Positions 41,424 through 50,757 of a stretch of 64,000 bases of DNA are shown in pieces (within the stretch, counting starts at the first letter, position 1; every line of letters starts with the position of its first letter). The stretch is from a virus, in the IMG/VR virus record IMGVR_UViG_3300034103_001027, positions 1 through 64,000 of that record. One strand, given 5' to 3'. The position numbers and the translations under genes are program-made. The notes beneath the pieces are model-generated. The model saw only the letters and a list, made by a program, of their open reading frames with translations. It was not told the DNA's origin and did not search any database.

Positions 41424-44254
41424 TATTCGTTTGCCACCGTCAGATTGTTGGAGTTGTCGATGCTGATACGCGCAAAAGAGCCGTTGGGCTTTCGGACTAA
41501 TAGTCCGTGCGTCTTCGTATCACCCCAGATGCGCCCACCCGCTGTCGTAAGGTAAGGAAGTGTTGCTGGCCATTGGACCTTATTGCGCCCCATAAAAGCC
41601 AGTAGGTTGACCGTCTGCGATTTATCCTTTACTCCGACCAGTCGTAGCCTGACTTCTGAAGTATTGTTTTGGTTGAACCCGTCGAAAACCAAAAACTTCT
41701 GACTGGAGTTCAATAGCGATTGCGTGACAGTTAGGGCTGAGAATCCTGGAGATGGACCTGTTACCCTTACTTCAACACTCTTGGGTGTGTTGGTCGAACC
41801 GATCAAAAGGTAGAGCGATAGTAGCTCCAGATCGGTAGGCTCGATGATGATATCGACCGTGCCGCTATCGACATTGAATCCCGAGTTATAGGTGATTGTC
41901 GTGCCGGAAGAGTTGTTTGAGAACAGGTTGGGCAAGCCACTAATCGAGCCGTCAGTGTGCGACGATGTGACTGTATATTTTTGATCAGCCAGATAGAGCA
42001 CGTTTTCTAGGTGTCGAATAAAGCCCGTTTTTCCACCACTTGTCCCAGCGTCAACCAGGTAGAGGCTATTCGGATTGTGCATGTACGCGGTGGTTGGATC
42101 AATTTGCCCAATAATGTTAACGTGACCTAGCTTCACGCTGGCCATTGAGTCTGGACCTGGCCTATTTAGTGAACCATTGTTGGCCCAAGCCTTTTTGTTA
42201 GTTCGATAGGTTGGCAGTGAGTCATTACCCTTATCCAGATCGACCGTATGAAAGTTAAAATCAACGTCTGCGCCGTTCAAGGTTGTCAATGGCAGATCGT
42301 ACTCAGCGGAAGACAGCACGTTACCAGTCTGCTGGAATCCAGAGAGCCTGCCAGAAGTCCAGGTGTCAATCAGACACGCCTGCTTGCAGCCGATGGACGT
42401 GAAGTTTTCAAAGTGATTCGCAGTCGCTAAACACGGCAGAAAGACCTTTAGCGAAGTCATGTTCTGATTAGACCGCAACCGAAATGCTTGGTTTGACCCA
42501 CCTGGCAGAGATTCGGCTTTGAAGGCTGGTACTAGGCTCTGTGTGGTATCGAGCGAATAACCAGCATTGGCTATCGCCTCATTGATTCGATCTATAATGC
42601 TGCCGGACATCGTGATCCTGAACGACAGTATGCTCGATGCTCCCCACTTTATAGTGAAGAATCGCCGCACGTTTGCGGCTACCGCATAGCTATTTGAACT
42701 GGCCATTGTGTAGGTGGTTGGTGACGTTCCGCTATCTGTTGTGGAACTCGACACGAGGAACCCACCTGAACTTGCATGACCATAGGCTGCTGCTGGGTAC
42801 GACTGATAAGGCTCCTCTAGGCTTGCCATCAACGATCTGTTAAGGTAGATGCCTTTGACGTTATTACATTTGACGTAGTGCATTTCCCCAAAACCAGTTG
42901 GGAAGCCTACCTTTGGATCACCTGGGTAGTCATTCGAGCAATCAACAGAGATACCGAAGTGCCCCCCATTGGTGTCTCGTGTCGCCGTTTCGCTTCCAAT
43001 CAGTGCGATATCTCGAATCTCACCGCTTTGTATCAGGTTGTAGAAGTAGCAGTATTTGATCAAAGATGGCGGACAGTAGTATGGGTCTGTTCGATTGCTG
43101 TAGACAGCGTTGCGACATTCGAGAGCGCCGCCACGAATGGTAACGCCCTCTGAGAATATGCGGATCATGTCGACCGCTGCCGAACCACTATAGAGGCAGC
43201 CTACAGTACCGTTAGTGATTCTCTTGGATAAGTTAGCTTCACCCTTGAGAAACACGTTCTTAGGTTTGGCTATTGTCAGTGTACTTAGTACGCAATAGCA
43301 CCCATCGATATAAGCATCGTACTCGGAGTCAAATAAGTATTGGACTATCGCCGTCGCATCAACTGCCGAGGAGTAGTTGAGTGTGCTTAGCTGCCTGGAA
43401 GCGCCGAGGTTCTGCGGAGTTACCCAATTGTTAGTCGGAGCGATCTTCCACAACTTGTAAGTGGCCCCGCTACCAAGTTTGATAATGTCCTTACCGTTGG
43501 AAATGTCTTCAGCGTCTGGGTAGCTAACCGTCTCGCCCTCAGTCATGCCGTCCGGCGTGCCGTTCTCGAAGTTCTTATAGAACGTAAGTGGGGAGCCTCC
43601 TACCGTTGCACCCTGAATACGAAAATCGCGATAGTGCGTGATCGTCCCGCTATAGTACGCACCAAATACAATCTTTTGGGCAGACGTAATCGTAAACTCT
43701 GTTTTGACTCGAACCGTTACCAAGTACCATACGTTTTTCGCTAGATTCTCCTGGTCTTGAAACGTGCCGTCTTCCGTTTCAACAGAAACGACTTCAATCT
43801 TGGCTGTAGATACGTTGAATCTGATGAAACCGCTGGAAGTACGAAAACCAAAAATCTGGTCATGCAAATACACGTCACCCGCTGCACCTGTTAAGGAAGA
43901 ACTAGAGTCAATCCTACACCAGGCTTGAATTACCGCGCCAACTGGTAGTGTCACAGTTCCGCCTAGCGTGCTGCCTGCGATCTCTACACGGTTCCCTGTG
44001 TAACTGCCGCCTGAACTGCCAGCGACTCGTAGATACTTACCGACCGTGTTGCGCAATAGACGGAAGTTACAGCCGCGATCTCGAACGTACGCCTCAGTAT
44101 TCAATGGAACATCTAGCCCGAGAGCGTCTACAGTGGCGACTTGCTGGACCGCGCCAATCAGTTCTGGCTCTAATTCCACCGAGTCAAACAGATCGCCCAG
44201 CCGTTCTTCTACGACGGCTTCAGCAATGGGTCTTGGGTTTGGAATGACTGTCAT
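41423..44254 (-). CDS. Tailspike or tail fibre with beta-helix domain, 943 aa
   Basis: Starts at the ATG at 44254, overlapping the stop of the lectin-like gene (ATGA), with GGGGTGA before it. After a short N-terminal adapter (PNPRPIAEAVVEERLGDL) come beta-rich domains and, from about residue 340 on, a right-handed beta-helix-like run: NVFLKGEANLSKRI, MIRIFSEGVTIRGGALECRN, SGEIRDIALIGSE and VKCNNVKGIYLNRS. The end is a C-terminal domain with KNGRIWGDTK-like signature (AGGRIWGDTKTHGLLVRK). Such proteins bind or degrade host surface polysaccharide. No catalytic residues could be identified with confidence. Likely receptor-binding protein. Confidence 0.75.
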   Translation of the reverse strand: MTVIPNPRPIAEAVVEERLGDLFDSVELEPELIGAVQQVATVDALGLDVPLNTEAYVRDRGCNFRLLRNTVGKYLRVAGSSGGSYTGNRVEIAGSTLGGTVTLPVGAVIQAWCRIDSSSSLTGAAGDVYLHDQIFGFRTSSGFIRFNVSTAKIEVVSVETEDGTFQDQENLAKNVWYLVTVRVKTEFTITSAQKIVFGAYYSGTITHYRDFRIQGATVGGSPLTFYKNFENGTPDGMTEGETVSYPDAEDISNGKDIIKLGSGATYKLWKIAPTNNWVTPQNLGASRQLSTLNYSSAVDATAIVQYLFDSEYDAYIDGCYCVLSTLTIAKPKNVFLKGEANLSKRITNGTVGCLYSGSAAVDMIRIFSEGVTIRGGALECRNAVYSNRTDPYYCPPSLIKYCYFYNLIQSGEIRDIALIGSETATRDTNGGHFGISVDCSNDYPGDPKVGFPTGFGEMHYVKCNNVKGIYLNRSLMASLEEPYQSYPAAAYGHASSGGFLVSSSTTDSGTSPTTYTMASSNSYAVAANVRRFFTIKWGASSILSFRITMSGSIIDRINEAIANAGYSLDTTQSLVPAFKAESLPGGSNQAFRLRSNQNMTSLKVFLPCLATANHFENFTSIGCKQACLIDTWTSGRLSGFQQTGNVLSSAEYDLPLTTLNGADVDFNFHTVDLDKGNDSLPTYRTNKKAWANNGSLNRPGPDSMASVKLGHVNIIGQIDPTTAYMHNPNSLYLVDAGTSGGKTGFIRHLENVLYLADQKYTVTSSHTDGSISGLPNLFSNNSSGTTITYNSGFNVDSGTVDIIIEPTDLELLSLYLLIGSTNTPKSVEVRVTGPSPGFSALTVTQSLLNSSQKFLVFDGFNQNNTSEVRLRLVGVKDKSQTVNLLAFMGRNKVQWPATLPYLTTAGGRIWGDTKTHGLLVRKPNGSFARISIDNSNNLTVANE

Positions 44255-45009
44255 AGCGTCACCCCCGAGCGAGCCGCTAACCAAGATTCTACGGCGGTCA
44301 GATCATCACCCGCCAGAATCTCTGTGAACAAGAGTAGTGCGTAGATGTTACCAGTCAGCGTTCTGATACCGTCAGAAGTCCTGCCGGATATTCGTACATT
44401 CGCATTCCCCCATGTGCCCGCGCCTTGGCTCGATGTCGTGGCTGTGCCGTTGACTCCGTTTATCCTGGTTTGCAATAAAGCAGAAGACCTACGAAAAAAG
44501 CCAGTAACAATTTCGGTATAGGGTTGTGCGGAAACGTTTTGTGGTGAAGTCTGCCGTGTCGTGCCGACATTCGATCCCGCAACAATCGCTGGAGCTGTAT
44601 TGTACTGCATGGAGAACCCAGGATTGACAGAACCATTATTTTGATTGATCAGCATTATATCCGTACCCGCCTCTCGACGAACAGCAGCACAGATAGTCAT
44701 GGCATTCAGCGAACTCATATCCAGCGTGCTATCTAACCTCTTGCCAGTGAACACGAGATACTTTAGCCCACCCGCTTCGGTGTATGTCGGAGCATTAGTA
44801 GCTTCGGTGAATAGCGTTGCGTTCGCTGTTTTGTCGCGCCAAGCCTTTACTGTTTGACCTGAAGCCGTAACCGCTGTAGTTGCCGCAGTATCAGTAAATA
44901 GCGTCGACATATCGGAAGCGTCCAGGCAAAGCCGACACGAGGCTATATTGAGAGGGGACCACTCCTCCTCGCCGCCAGGTATGTTCATGATAATGTTGGA
45001 TACACTCAT
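44251..45009 (-). CDS. Lectin-like (concanavalin A/LamG fold) virion protein, 252 aa
   Basis: The pattern WSPLNIASCRLCLDASDMST, then WRDKTANATLFTEATNAPTY and LKYLVFTGKRLDS, fits LamG/ConA-type domains found in phage and planctomycete surface proteins, as does AMTICAAVRREAGTDIMLIN. The second half continues with INGVNGTATT and TGNIYALLLFTEILAGDDLT, which close a jelly roll. It overlaps both neighbours, the tailspike gene included, so the two likely work together at the tail tip. A carbohydrate-binding role is inferred. Confidence 0.65.
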   Translation of the reverse strand: MSVSNIIMNIPGGEEEWSPLNIASCRLCLDASDMSTLFTDTAATTAVTASGQTVKAWRDKTANATLFTEATNAPTYTEAGGLKYLVFTGKRLDSTLDMSSLNAMTICAAVRREAGTDIMLINQNNGSVNPGFSMQYNTAPAIVAGSNVGTTRQTSPQNVSAQPYTEIVTGFFRRSSALLQTRINGVNGTATTSSQGAGTWGNANVRISGRTSDGIRTLTGNIYALLLFTEILAGDDLTAVESWLAARSGVTL

Positions 45010-45578
45010 TGTTTTACTGGCCTTCCGTGCTTCTTTTCCACATAGGACTTCAGCTCTTGCTTGGTCATAGACCCAGCTTCGCCAGTCTTCGTGTAGTGAT
45101 CCATCATTCTCTTTGTGACTTTTGGGTTGAGTGCTTTTTGCTTAGGTATCTTGTTTGGATCCGGCGCGACGTACAGTCCCGGCATGTCGCAGCCCTTGCC
45201 TGACTTCTGAAGCCTGCGCTTCATCTCGGATAAGCCCTCTCCGGGCTTGAAGAATGCGTCAGGGTTCCCGCCTTTGTCGTCGTCGAGTTGTCCGATGTAA
45301 ACGTCATTCGCCCCTACGGTGTAGCCGCGCTTCCTCGCCTGGGATGCTATGTGATTAGTCCAGTTGACGTCGCCTTCCAGTTGGTCAAGCAGTGTTCCCC
45401 TGCCAGCATGGAACTGCGTATCGCTCCTGTGTCCAGGCGGCTTACGGCTCTCAAGCATATCTTGGCATTTGCTCATGAACTTTTTAGCTAGAGACTCAGG
45501 CAGTGGCGGGAAGTAGACCTTTTGTCCGTCAACAATATTGACGCTGTACTTCGTGCCGTTAATCGTCATGAAAAACAT
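45006..45578 (-). CDS. Unknown head-region protein, 190 aa
   Basis: The ATG at 45578, with AGGA eight bases upstream, is favoured over the longer frame that reaches into the portal gene. The protein is charged, with KKFMSKCQDMLESRKPPGHR and a Lys-rich C-terminus (KQELKSYVEKKHGRPVKQ). It contains a central segment with HAGRGTLLDQLEGDVNW and GANDVYIGQLDDDKGG. No membrane part. Location after the portal suggests a head-completion or assembly protein, without firm evidence. Confidence 0.5.
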   Translation of the reverse strand: MFFMTINGTKYSVNIVDGQKVYFPPLPESLAKKFMSKCQDMLESRKPPGHRSDTQFHAGRGTLLDQLEGDVNWTNHIASQARKRGYTVGANDVYIGQLDDDKGGNPDAFFKPGEGLSEMKRRLQKSGKGCDMPGLYVAPDPNKIPKQKALNPKVTKRMMDHYTKTGEAGSMTKQELKSYVEKKHGRPVKQ

Positions 45579-45588
45579 CTGGGGGTTC

Positions 45589-47670
45589 CTATTCGTAGAA
45601 GCCTGTATCTTCTTCCATGTCTTCATCTGGAGCCGGATTAAATCCATCCAGCTGCTCAGGTGCAACACCGATACCTTCAACCATCATCTTGTGAGCCTTC
45701 TCTGCGTTGTTAAGCTGTAGCTTGCCAATGGCAGCCATCTGCTTCGCCTTGGCCATCTCTCGATCTTCTTGCATCGCAGCGATCTCTTCCTCAGATGGCC
45801 CTTGTTGCTGCTGTTGCACAGGTGGGTACTCCCAGGAACTGGTATCCTGGTCGATGGACTTGCCGATAGCACGAATCAAGCTGTTGAGAGGTTCTGTATT
45901 GCCAGTTGTTCCTGCGTACCATTGTGCCACTGGCAGCATGAAGGCCGACATTTGTTGCATGTTCTGAGCCTCTCTGGCCTTATTTGGTCGTCGGGTGGAC
46001 CCAGCTTCGATCATGATGGTCATCTCGCGGAAGTACACATCAGGGTCCGCCTTGGTGATTAGTTCGGTCCACAGTTCTGACCCGAATGGGCCAAGAAGAG
46101 GCTTAAGAGTCGGGCCTTCTACGGAGTAACCAGCAGCGATGCGCTCGACGTTCGCGATGTCTGACTGCCACTCCTCCACTCTGGAAGCCATAAACTCCGG
46201 TCTTACTGCGACAGCCTCGCCCTTGATATTCGCGTCTGCTGCCGTTCTTGTAACCTTACCCCCAGGATTCAGGCCGTACATTAGGTCGGTTAATCCTACG
46301 GCCTTATCGAAGCTGGCGCTCATGATCTCAACCATGCGCCAGACATCCATATTTAGCGGCTGCCTCTTAACACTGGAGATGAATTGGTCTATGGCCTCTC
46401 CAGCTGATGGATTGAGCGAGATGACCTCATGCCTCAGGCTGAGGATCTTAGAGACTGTGTCGCTATCCAGGACGTTACTGATGGCTATCTTGTCCAGGCT
46501 GTCCCTGTACGCCTTCTCTGCAATGGAGCAGAGGATTAAATTCATGATGGTCAACTGGCCAAGTCCAGCGCTGACTGTGGCGATAGGCCAGCATGTCTGC
46601 GGGTTATCCCAGAAGTCCAGGAGGCACACGGGCCATCTGCCATCCCTGTAGTACGGGATCGGCCAATCCATTCTCGCCTTGAGTTGCGAAAGCTCGATAG
46701 TAGAGGCTTCATCGTTTCTCAGGTTCAGTAATTCATTGACACCTGGACATACACAGAGGTAAGCTTCATCTCCTACCTCATCCTCAAACGCCTGATGCCA
46801 TTCCTGCGCGCCTGAGCCATTGAATCGCGTCCCAACGCCACATAGGCTGAATATCTCGTACCAGACAGTCAAGTCATTGACATTCCTGGGGGCCTTATTC
46901 ATCTTGCTGACTTCAGCGCCCATTCGAGAGGCTACCGATGCGCCTTTGCCCTTAAGGCTGTTGCGAGGCCAGTTGAACCGTCTCTCGACTTCCCAGTGCG
47001 GATCGCAATGCTTGATGGCAACCCACTTGCATCCAGAGAGATCCCCTTGTTTGCAATTGGGGTCAATGAACAGGTCGTCGACATTGATCCTGAAGCCACC
47101 TGTAAGCTCGTAGTTGGCTCCATGGGGCTTGTACGTGTCAATCTTGATCACTCCACGCCCCTTAATCAGGGCATCAAGGATCGCAAGCCTGCTCTGAGCC
47201 TTCAGGCCGCCTCCAGGCTGCTCTCGCTGGGAGTAATTGAGATATCGCTCCATGATCTTGCATGTAGCGTCATTGATGGCCCTGGTTTGTGCCTGCTCCA
47301 TAAGGAACTGTTGTGCCATTGGCGCAGCTTCGGGCGATTGCAGGTCTATGCCCCTTAGCGCCAGTGGCACAGAAGGGTCAATGTCCAGCGCGGAATACAT
47401 TGAAGCGTACCGTCCCGCATCGGCCCACATAAGGGACGGGCCAACAATGGACGTAAGCTCGAAGGTTTTGTTAAGGGTCAATCGAAACTGAGGCGCAGGT
47501 AATCCACCAAGAAACCTGGATCGAAATGAATCGTTCCACATTGCGTCCATGGAGCCGGTAAAGAAGGTCTGGCAGATCTCAGCAGTCTTGCTGAATGGTG
47601 CCTTAGCTTCTTCTGCGGCCTTGATGGCAGCGGACCAGATTTTTGGTAGAGCGCCTAGATCGACTTGCAT
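45589..47670 (-). CDS. Portal protein
   Basis: 693 residues, within the size range of phage portal proteins. It is placed one gene after the large terminase. It shows long amphipathic helices (TRAINDATCKIMERYLNYSQ, and on the crown side LGQLTIMNLILCSIAEKAYR), a wing-like middle part, GLTDLMYGLNPGGKVTRTAA, and a C-terminal Gln-rich coil (QQQQQGPSEEEIAAMQEDRE). The portal forms the dodecameric DNA gate of the head. The start codon overlaps the stop of the preceding small gene (TAATG). Identity rests on size, composition and gene order. Confidence 0.75.
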   Translation of the reverse strand: MQVDLGALPKIWSAAIKAAEEAKAPFSKTAEICQTFFTGSMDAMWNDSFRSRFLGGLPAPQFRLTLNKTFELTSIVGPSLMWADAGRYASMYSALDIDPSVPLALRGIDLQSPEAAPMAQQFLMEQAQTRAINDATCKIMERYLNYSQREQPGGGLKAQSRLAILDALIKGRGVIKIDTYKPHGANYELTGGFRINVDDLFIDPNCKQGDLSGCKWVAIKHCDPHWEVERRFNWPRNSLKGKGASVASRMGAEVSKMNKAPRNVNDLTVWYEIFSLCGVGTRFNGSGAQEWHQAFEDEVGDEAYLCVCPGVNELLNLRNDEASTIELSQLKARMDWPIPYYRDGRWPVCLLDFWDNPQTCWPIATVSAGLGQLTIMNLILCSIAEKAYRDSLDKIAISNVLDSDTVSKILSLRHEVISLNPSAGEAIDQFISSVKRQPLNMDVWRMVEIMSASFDKAVGLTDLMYGLNPGGKVTRTAADANIKGEAVAVRPEFMASRVEEWQSDIANVERIAAGYSVEGPTLKPLLGPFGSELWTELITKADPDVYFREMTIMIEAGSTRRPNKAREAQNMQQMSAFMLPVAQWYAGTTGNTEPLNSLIRAIGKSIDQDTSSWEYPPVQQQQQGPSEEEIAAMQEDREMAKAKQMAAIGKLQLNNAEKAHKMMVEGIGVAPEQLDGFNPAPDEDMEEDTGFYE

Positions 47671-48017
47671 TAGACTTCGACTTTCTTGCCCTGCAGCGCC
47701 TTGATTCGTTTTTCAATGTACTGCTTCGCTAGTGGGGCAGGCTCCCAACAACCTTTGCGAGATGCTGCAGTGCTGATATTCCCTCGAGAGTCAAACACTC
47801 TTCGGTCGCCGATATGGAATACGCCGTCTTGATACATGGCGGACCCATCGGTGTCTGGGAAGAAATTGATGTCAGCTTGGCCTTGATCCCACCCCTTGTG
47901 GATGATTCCGTTGAGCGGAGTTGCGTTTGGGTCAACGCGGCCACCTGGCCAGTAGAGGACGGGGATTCCGGTTTCTGGTACTTCGGAGTAGTGATCTGGC
48001 TGTGTTTCTGGGGTCAT
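47670..48017 (-). CDS. Unknown small protein between terminase and portal, 115 aa
   Basis: ATG at 48017 with GGAAAG upstream, and coupled to the portal by TAATG. Contains IPVLYWPGGRVDPNATP and NGIIHKGWDQGQADINFFPD, and ends with a Lys-rich helix (AKQYIEKRIKALQGKK). Similar small proteins between terminase and portal in tailed phages are often of unknown function. No enzyme motif is visible. Confidence 0.55.
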   Translation of the reverse strand: MTPETQPDHYSEVPETGIPVLYWPGGRVDPNATPLNGIIHKGWDQGQADINFFPDTDGSAMYQDGVFHIGDRRVFDSRGNISTAASRKGCWEPAPLAKQYIEKRIKALQGKKVEV

Positions 48018-48027
48018 GTTCTTTCCG

Positions 48028-49716
48028 TTAGTAAAAGGTTCCTATTGAGACTGTTGGTCTCTCCGTGTTTTGCCCAAACTTTTTCATGTATCGCTGATAC
48101 GCTGGGCTCGCATCCTCGATGGTTGGCTTGATAAAGAAGTAATACGGTTTCGATCCTGCAAAGTATCCGAGCGCGTCAGCTACGTCGCTTGGCTGCCCGT
48201 CCGCTTTGCGTTCATCGACAGCTTCTTTTTGAATCACTTTCTTCTTCAGTTTGGTTAGCTGGACGCAAAGGTTTGGGCATCTGTGTGTCACGATCCTTAA
48301 CCTGGGAAGCCCTTTTTGATTCGGATGCATCCAGCCGTTGATAATCATTTGCCTACCGCCGACATCATCGCTGCCAGGGCGGAACCTGTGTTTCGTTGAG
48401 AAGCATGTTAGGCCAGCTAGCAAGAAGGCCCTTTCGTACTCATCTACAATCCGGCACCCAAAACCCATCGGCGTCTGTCGGGATGCCCTATGGTCAATAA
48501 TGAACTTGAAGAATTTCTCATCCTGAGCCTCTCGCTTGATCAACTGAGCGAGCTGAACCGCATCAGCTCTTCCCGGATAAAATTCTTGATACGGGACGAA
48601 GTATTCACCAAACTCCGGTGGAGGGACTGCACACAAAAGAGCAGCGGGTGCAGAAGTTCCTGGATCGACGATAAGGTATTTAGTCCATGTATTAGGAGGA
48701 AGCCCATCACGAGAACGAAGAGTCCGACTAACCACATCTTCACGATCCTCATCATCAATAATTGCTGAGTGAACATACTTATCAAACAGTGGGTACATCC
48801 TAAGGTTTGCAGAGACAAATAGTCCCTTGTCTCGAGCCATCGCTTCTTCTGGTGTCGAGCACCCCGCAAGAAACTCGGCTATCGCCTTCCGGCCTAAATG
48901 CCTGTTGCCAGACATTGTTAGCATGACCTTGCGGGCGATGTGGTGATTACCGGCCTCGATCTCCCGGTCAATCATGTCCACGTATTTCTTCAAGTCCTCG
49001 CTGTCCTCGTCAGGCCATGACGACCACATGAGCCGTCCATCCCTATCGAGCAGTCGAGCCTTGGCTTCATCCACATACCCGTCGATATAGCACCGCTCGT
49101 CAATCCATATTTCATCAACCGGATCTCCAGGCTGCGGTGCGCCACGACTTGAAAATGCGAATATCTCTGCAAGGTCTTCTCCGGTCGACGGGTCCTTGAT
49201 AATGACCTTATTGAAGATGTTCTCGCTCTTAACATTCCATGAGATACTCTTAATGAATCTCTTGGGTATCAGAGGCGGACTATCCTTCGGCTTAAGCCCC
49301 TTGTCTTTGTCTGGGTCGTATGCTCTTAGCTCTTTAGTCAGTGGGTCGGTGACGACCTTGAATAGTCCTGACTTGAAGAGAACTCTGTGTATTGTTCTTC
49401 CTATGGCGGATTCGTCGAATGCCACGATATACATTCGCAGGCATCTACCCTTCTGCCACGGCTCTCTGAGGTCAACTGTCCGTCCGTCTGCTAGTGTTAC
49501 TGGCGTGTCCGTCGCTATCGCAGCGAACACATGAGCTAGTACAACTGTTTTTCCCGCGCGGTTCCCGCCTTGGCAGCAAGTATACTTGGCCCTTGGCATG
49601 TCATATAAAGGCTCTTGCTTGTCGGTTGGCCTGAATATCCTGATGGCCATCCTGGATCGCTCGACGAGTTCTACGGCTGCTGCTGCTTCTACTGCAGTGA
49701 AGTTCAGCCCTGCCAT
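48028..49716 (-). CDS. Terminase large subunit
   Basis: 562 residues. Walker A is QGGNRAGKT (49-57), the Walker B region is VDEIWIDERC (near 193-202), and the nuclease domain shows YLIVDPGTSAPA, FFKFIIDHRASRQTPMG and SDVADALGYFAG, whose acidic residues coordinate metal in the RNase H-like fold. The protein packages DNA into the prohead and cuts it. The start ATG overlaps the stop of the preceding gene (TAATG) with GAGGA upstream. The fold and order are convincing. Confidence 0.93.
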   Translation of the reverse strand: MAGLNFTAVEAAAAVELVERSRMAIRIFRPTDKQEPLYDMPRAKYTCCQGGNRAGKTVVLAHVFAAIATDTPVTLADGRTVDLREPWQKGRCLRMYIVAFDESAIGRTIHRVLFKSGLFKVVTDPLTKELRAYDPDKDKGLKPKDSPPLIPKRFIKSISWNVKSENIFNKVIIKDPSTGEDLAEIFAFSSRGAPQPGDPVDEIWIDERCYIDGYVDEAKARLLDRDGRLMWSSWPDEDSEDLKKYVDMIDREIEAGNHHIARKVMLTMSGNRHLGRKAIAEFLAGCSTPEEAMARDKGLFVSANLRMYPLFDKYVHSAIIDDEDREDVVSRTLRSRDGLPPNTWTKYLIVDPGTSAPAALLCAVPPPEFGEYFVPYQEFYPGRADAVQLAQLIKREAQDEKFFKFIIDHRASRQTPMGFGCRIVDEYERAFLLAGLTCFSTKHRFRPGSDDVGGRQMIINGWMHPNQKGLPRLRIVTHRCPNLCVQLTKLKKKVIQKEAVDERKADGQPSDVADALGYFAGSKPYYFFIKPTIEDASPAYQRYMKKFGQNTERPTVSIGTFY

Positions 49717-50447
49717 TATTCCTCCGTGTACTCGTCAGCTTTGGGGTCGTATTCAGTATCTTCCCCTGTATTATTCTCTTCTGGAAATTTTTCTATTTCC
49801 GAATACTCGGCATCGATAATGACGCCGCCCTTTTCGAGGATCTCAGTGACAAGTGACGGGTCGGCTTTGATGCACGCCAGAAACACTTTCCTTCTTATGC
49901 CTCTGTCTGATACGGCTTGCGCGATGACTGCCGTTTGCAGTGCTGGGTCTTCCGAGAACGCCTTGAGTGCGATATTAGCGAGGATTGACTCTAGATCCGC
50001 TTCATCCAGTGATCCAACATCGAGTTGCTTATCAGCGTCAGCGGCCTTGGCGTGTCGCGAGATCAGGTCAAACCAGTCCTTTCGGAGGTTGAGGCTTGGC
50101 TCGTAGAATTCCTTCTCCTCGATGGATAGGCCATTGCCGAGAGCTTTTTGGAACTCTTCATGCATCAGCTTGGCAAAGCCTTCATGCCCGCCAACTTCGG
50201 CAAAAAAAGAGGACATGACCATTGGCATGGCCTGTCCGTCTTTGCCTTTATCTTTTAGTGCTGCTAGAAGCTTCGTTGCAGCGCGGGTGCGGACCCTGCT
50301 TTCGGATCTGGTGATTATGCCTTTGGCTTGGTCGTTGTGATCCATAATACAATCTCGGCACAGTCCACTTGTTAGTTCGGCATTCCTGAAGACAAAGCCG
50401 CACGTCATGCAGTGCGAGTGCTGTTTATCTACCTTGGGCCAAACCAT
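49716..50447 (-). CDS. Probable small terminase subunit with zinc knuckle, 243 aa
   Basis: The ATG at 50447 is favoured because GGAAG lies five bases upstream. The N-terminus carries HCMTCGFVFRNAELTSGLCR and D-C, a zinc-ribbon-like Cys pair set. The centre is helical with LHRH-type pairs (LMHEEFQKALGNGLSIEEKE), and the acidic C-terminus has EDTEYDPKADEYTEE. Position immediately before the large subunit and coupled start support the small terminase role, which is to recognise viral DNA. Direct family match was not seen, so this is inference from order. Confidence 0.55.
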   Translation of the reverse strand: MVWPKVDKQHSHCMTCGFVFRNAELTSGLCRDCIMDHNDQAKGIITRSESRVRTRAATKLLAALKDKGKDGQAMPMVMSSFFAEVGGHEGFAKLMHEEFQKALGNGLSIEEKEFYEPSLNLRKDWFDLISRHAKAADADKQLDVGSLDEADLESILANIALKAFSEDPALQTAVIAQAVSDRGIRRKVFLACIKADPSLVTEILEKGGVIIDAEYSEIEKFPEENNTGEDTEYDPKADEYTEE

Positions 50448-50458
50448 GTTTCTTCCAG

Positions 50459-50490
50459 AAAAAAAGGCGGGCAGCAACGAGCCACCCGCC
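50459..50490 (-). terminator. Rho-independent terminator between capsid operon and terminase
   Basis: In the minus direction GGCGGG and CCCGCC form a GC-rich stem with a loop of about 13 bases, followed by a run of seven T. It is a classic intrinsic terminator placed after the small gene at 50540 and just ahead of the terminase start at 50447. It would attenuate capsid transcription before the terminase genes. Confidence 0.85.
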
Positions 50491-50539
50491 CTCTAGCGGC
50501 TTTCGTTACCGATTTAGCCGCCATCCCCAGATTGTGTGA

Positions 50540-50740
50540 TTAGCTGTTGCCCTTCATGCCCTGCATTTTCAGCGGGCTTGACGACAGAGAGCCAATCGGT
50601 TCTGTTCCGACCTTATTTGGGAAGCCAGATGGCCGTGGAATCACGTTCTGGACCTTTCCCTTAGACAGGGCGACTTTCGCGTCTGCACGATTGGAATCGT
50701 TCAGCTTCGCGCCGCCCAGGTTCATTTTTCCATTAGCCAT
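50540..50740 (-). CDS. Small virion-region protein, 66 aa
   Basis: ATG at 50740 with GGAAG upstream. Basic and Asn/Lys rich at the start (MANGKMNLGGAKLNDSNR), with QNVIPRPSGFPNKVGTEPIG in the middle. Its position after the decoration protein and before the terminator suggests it is the last gene of the capsid transcript. It resembles other very small phage proteins with a PRPxGFPNK motif, but no function is known to me. Confidence 0.6.
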   Translation of the reverse strand: MANGKMNLGGAKLNDSNRADAKVALSKGKVQNVIPRPSGFPNKVGTEPIGSLSSSPLKMQGMKGNS

Positions 50741-50757
50741 GAGGTACTTCCTTGTTG

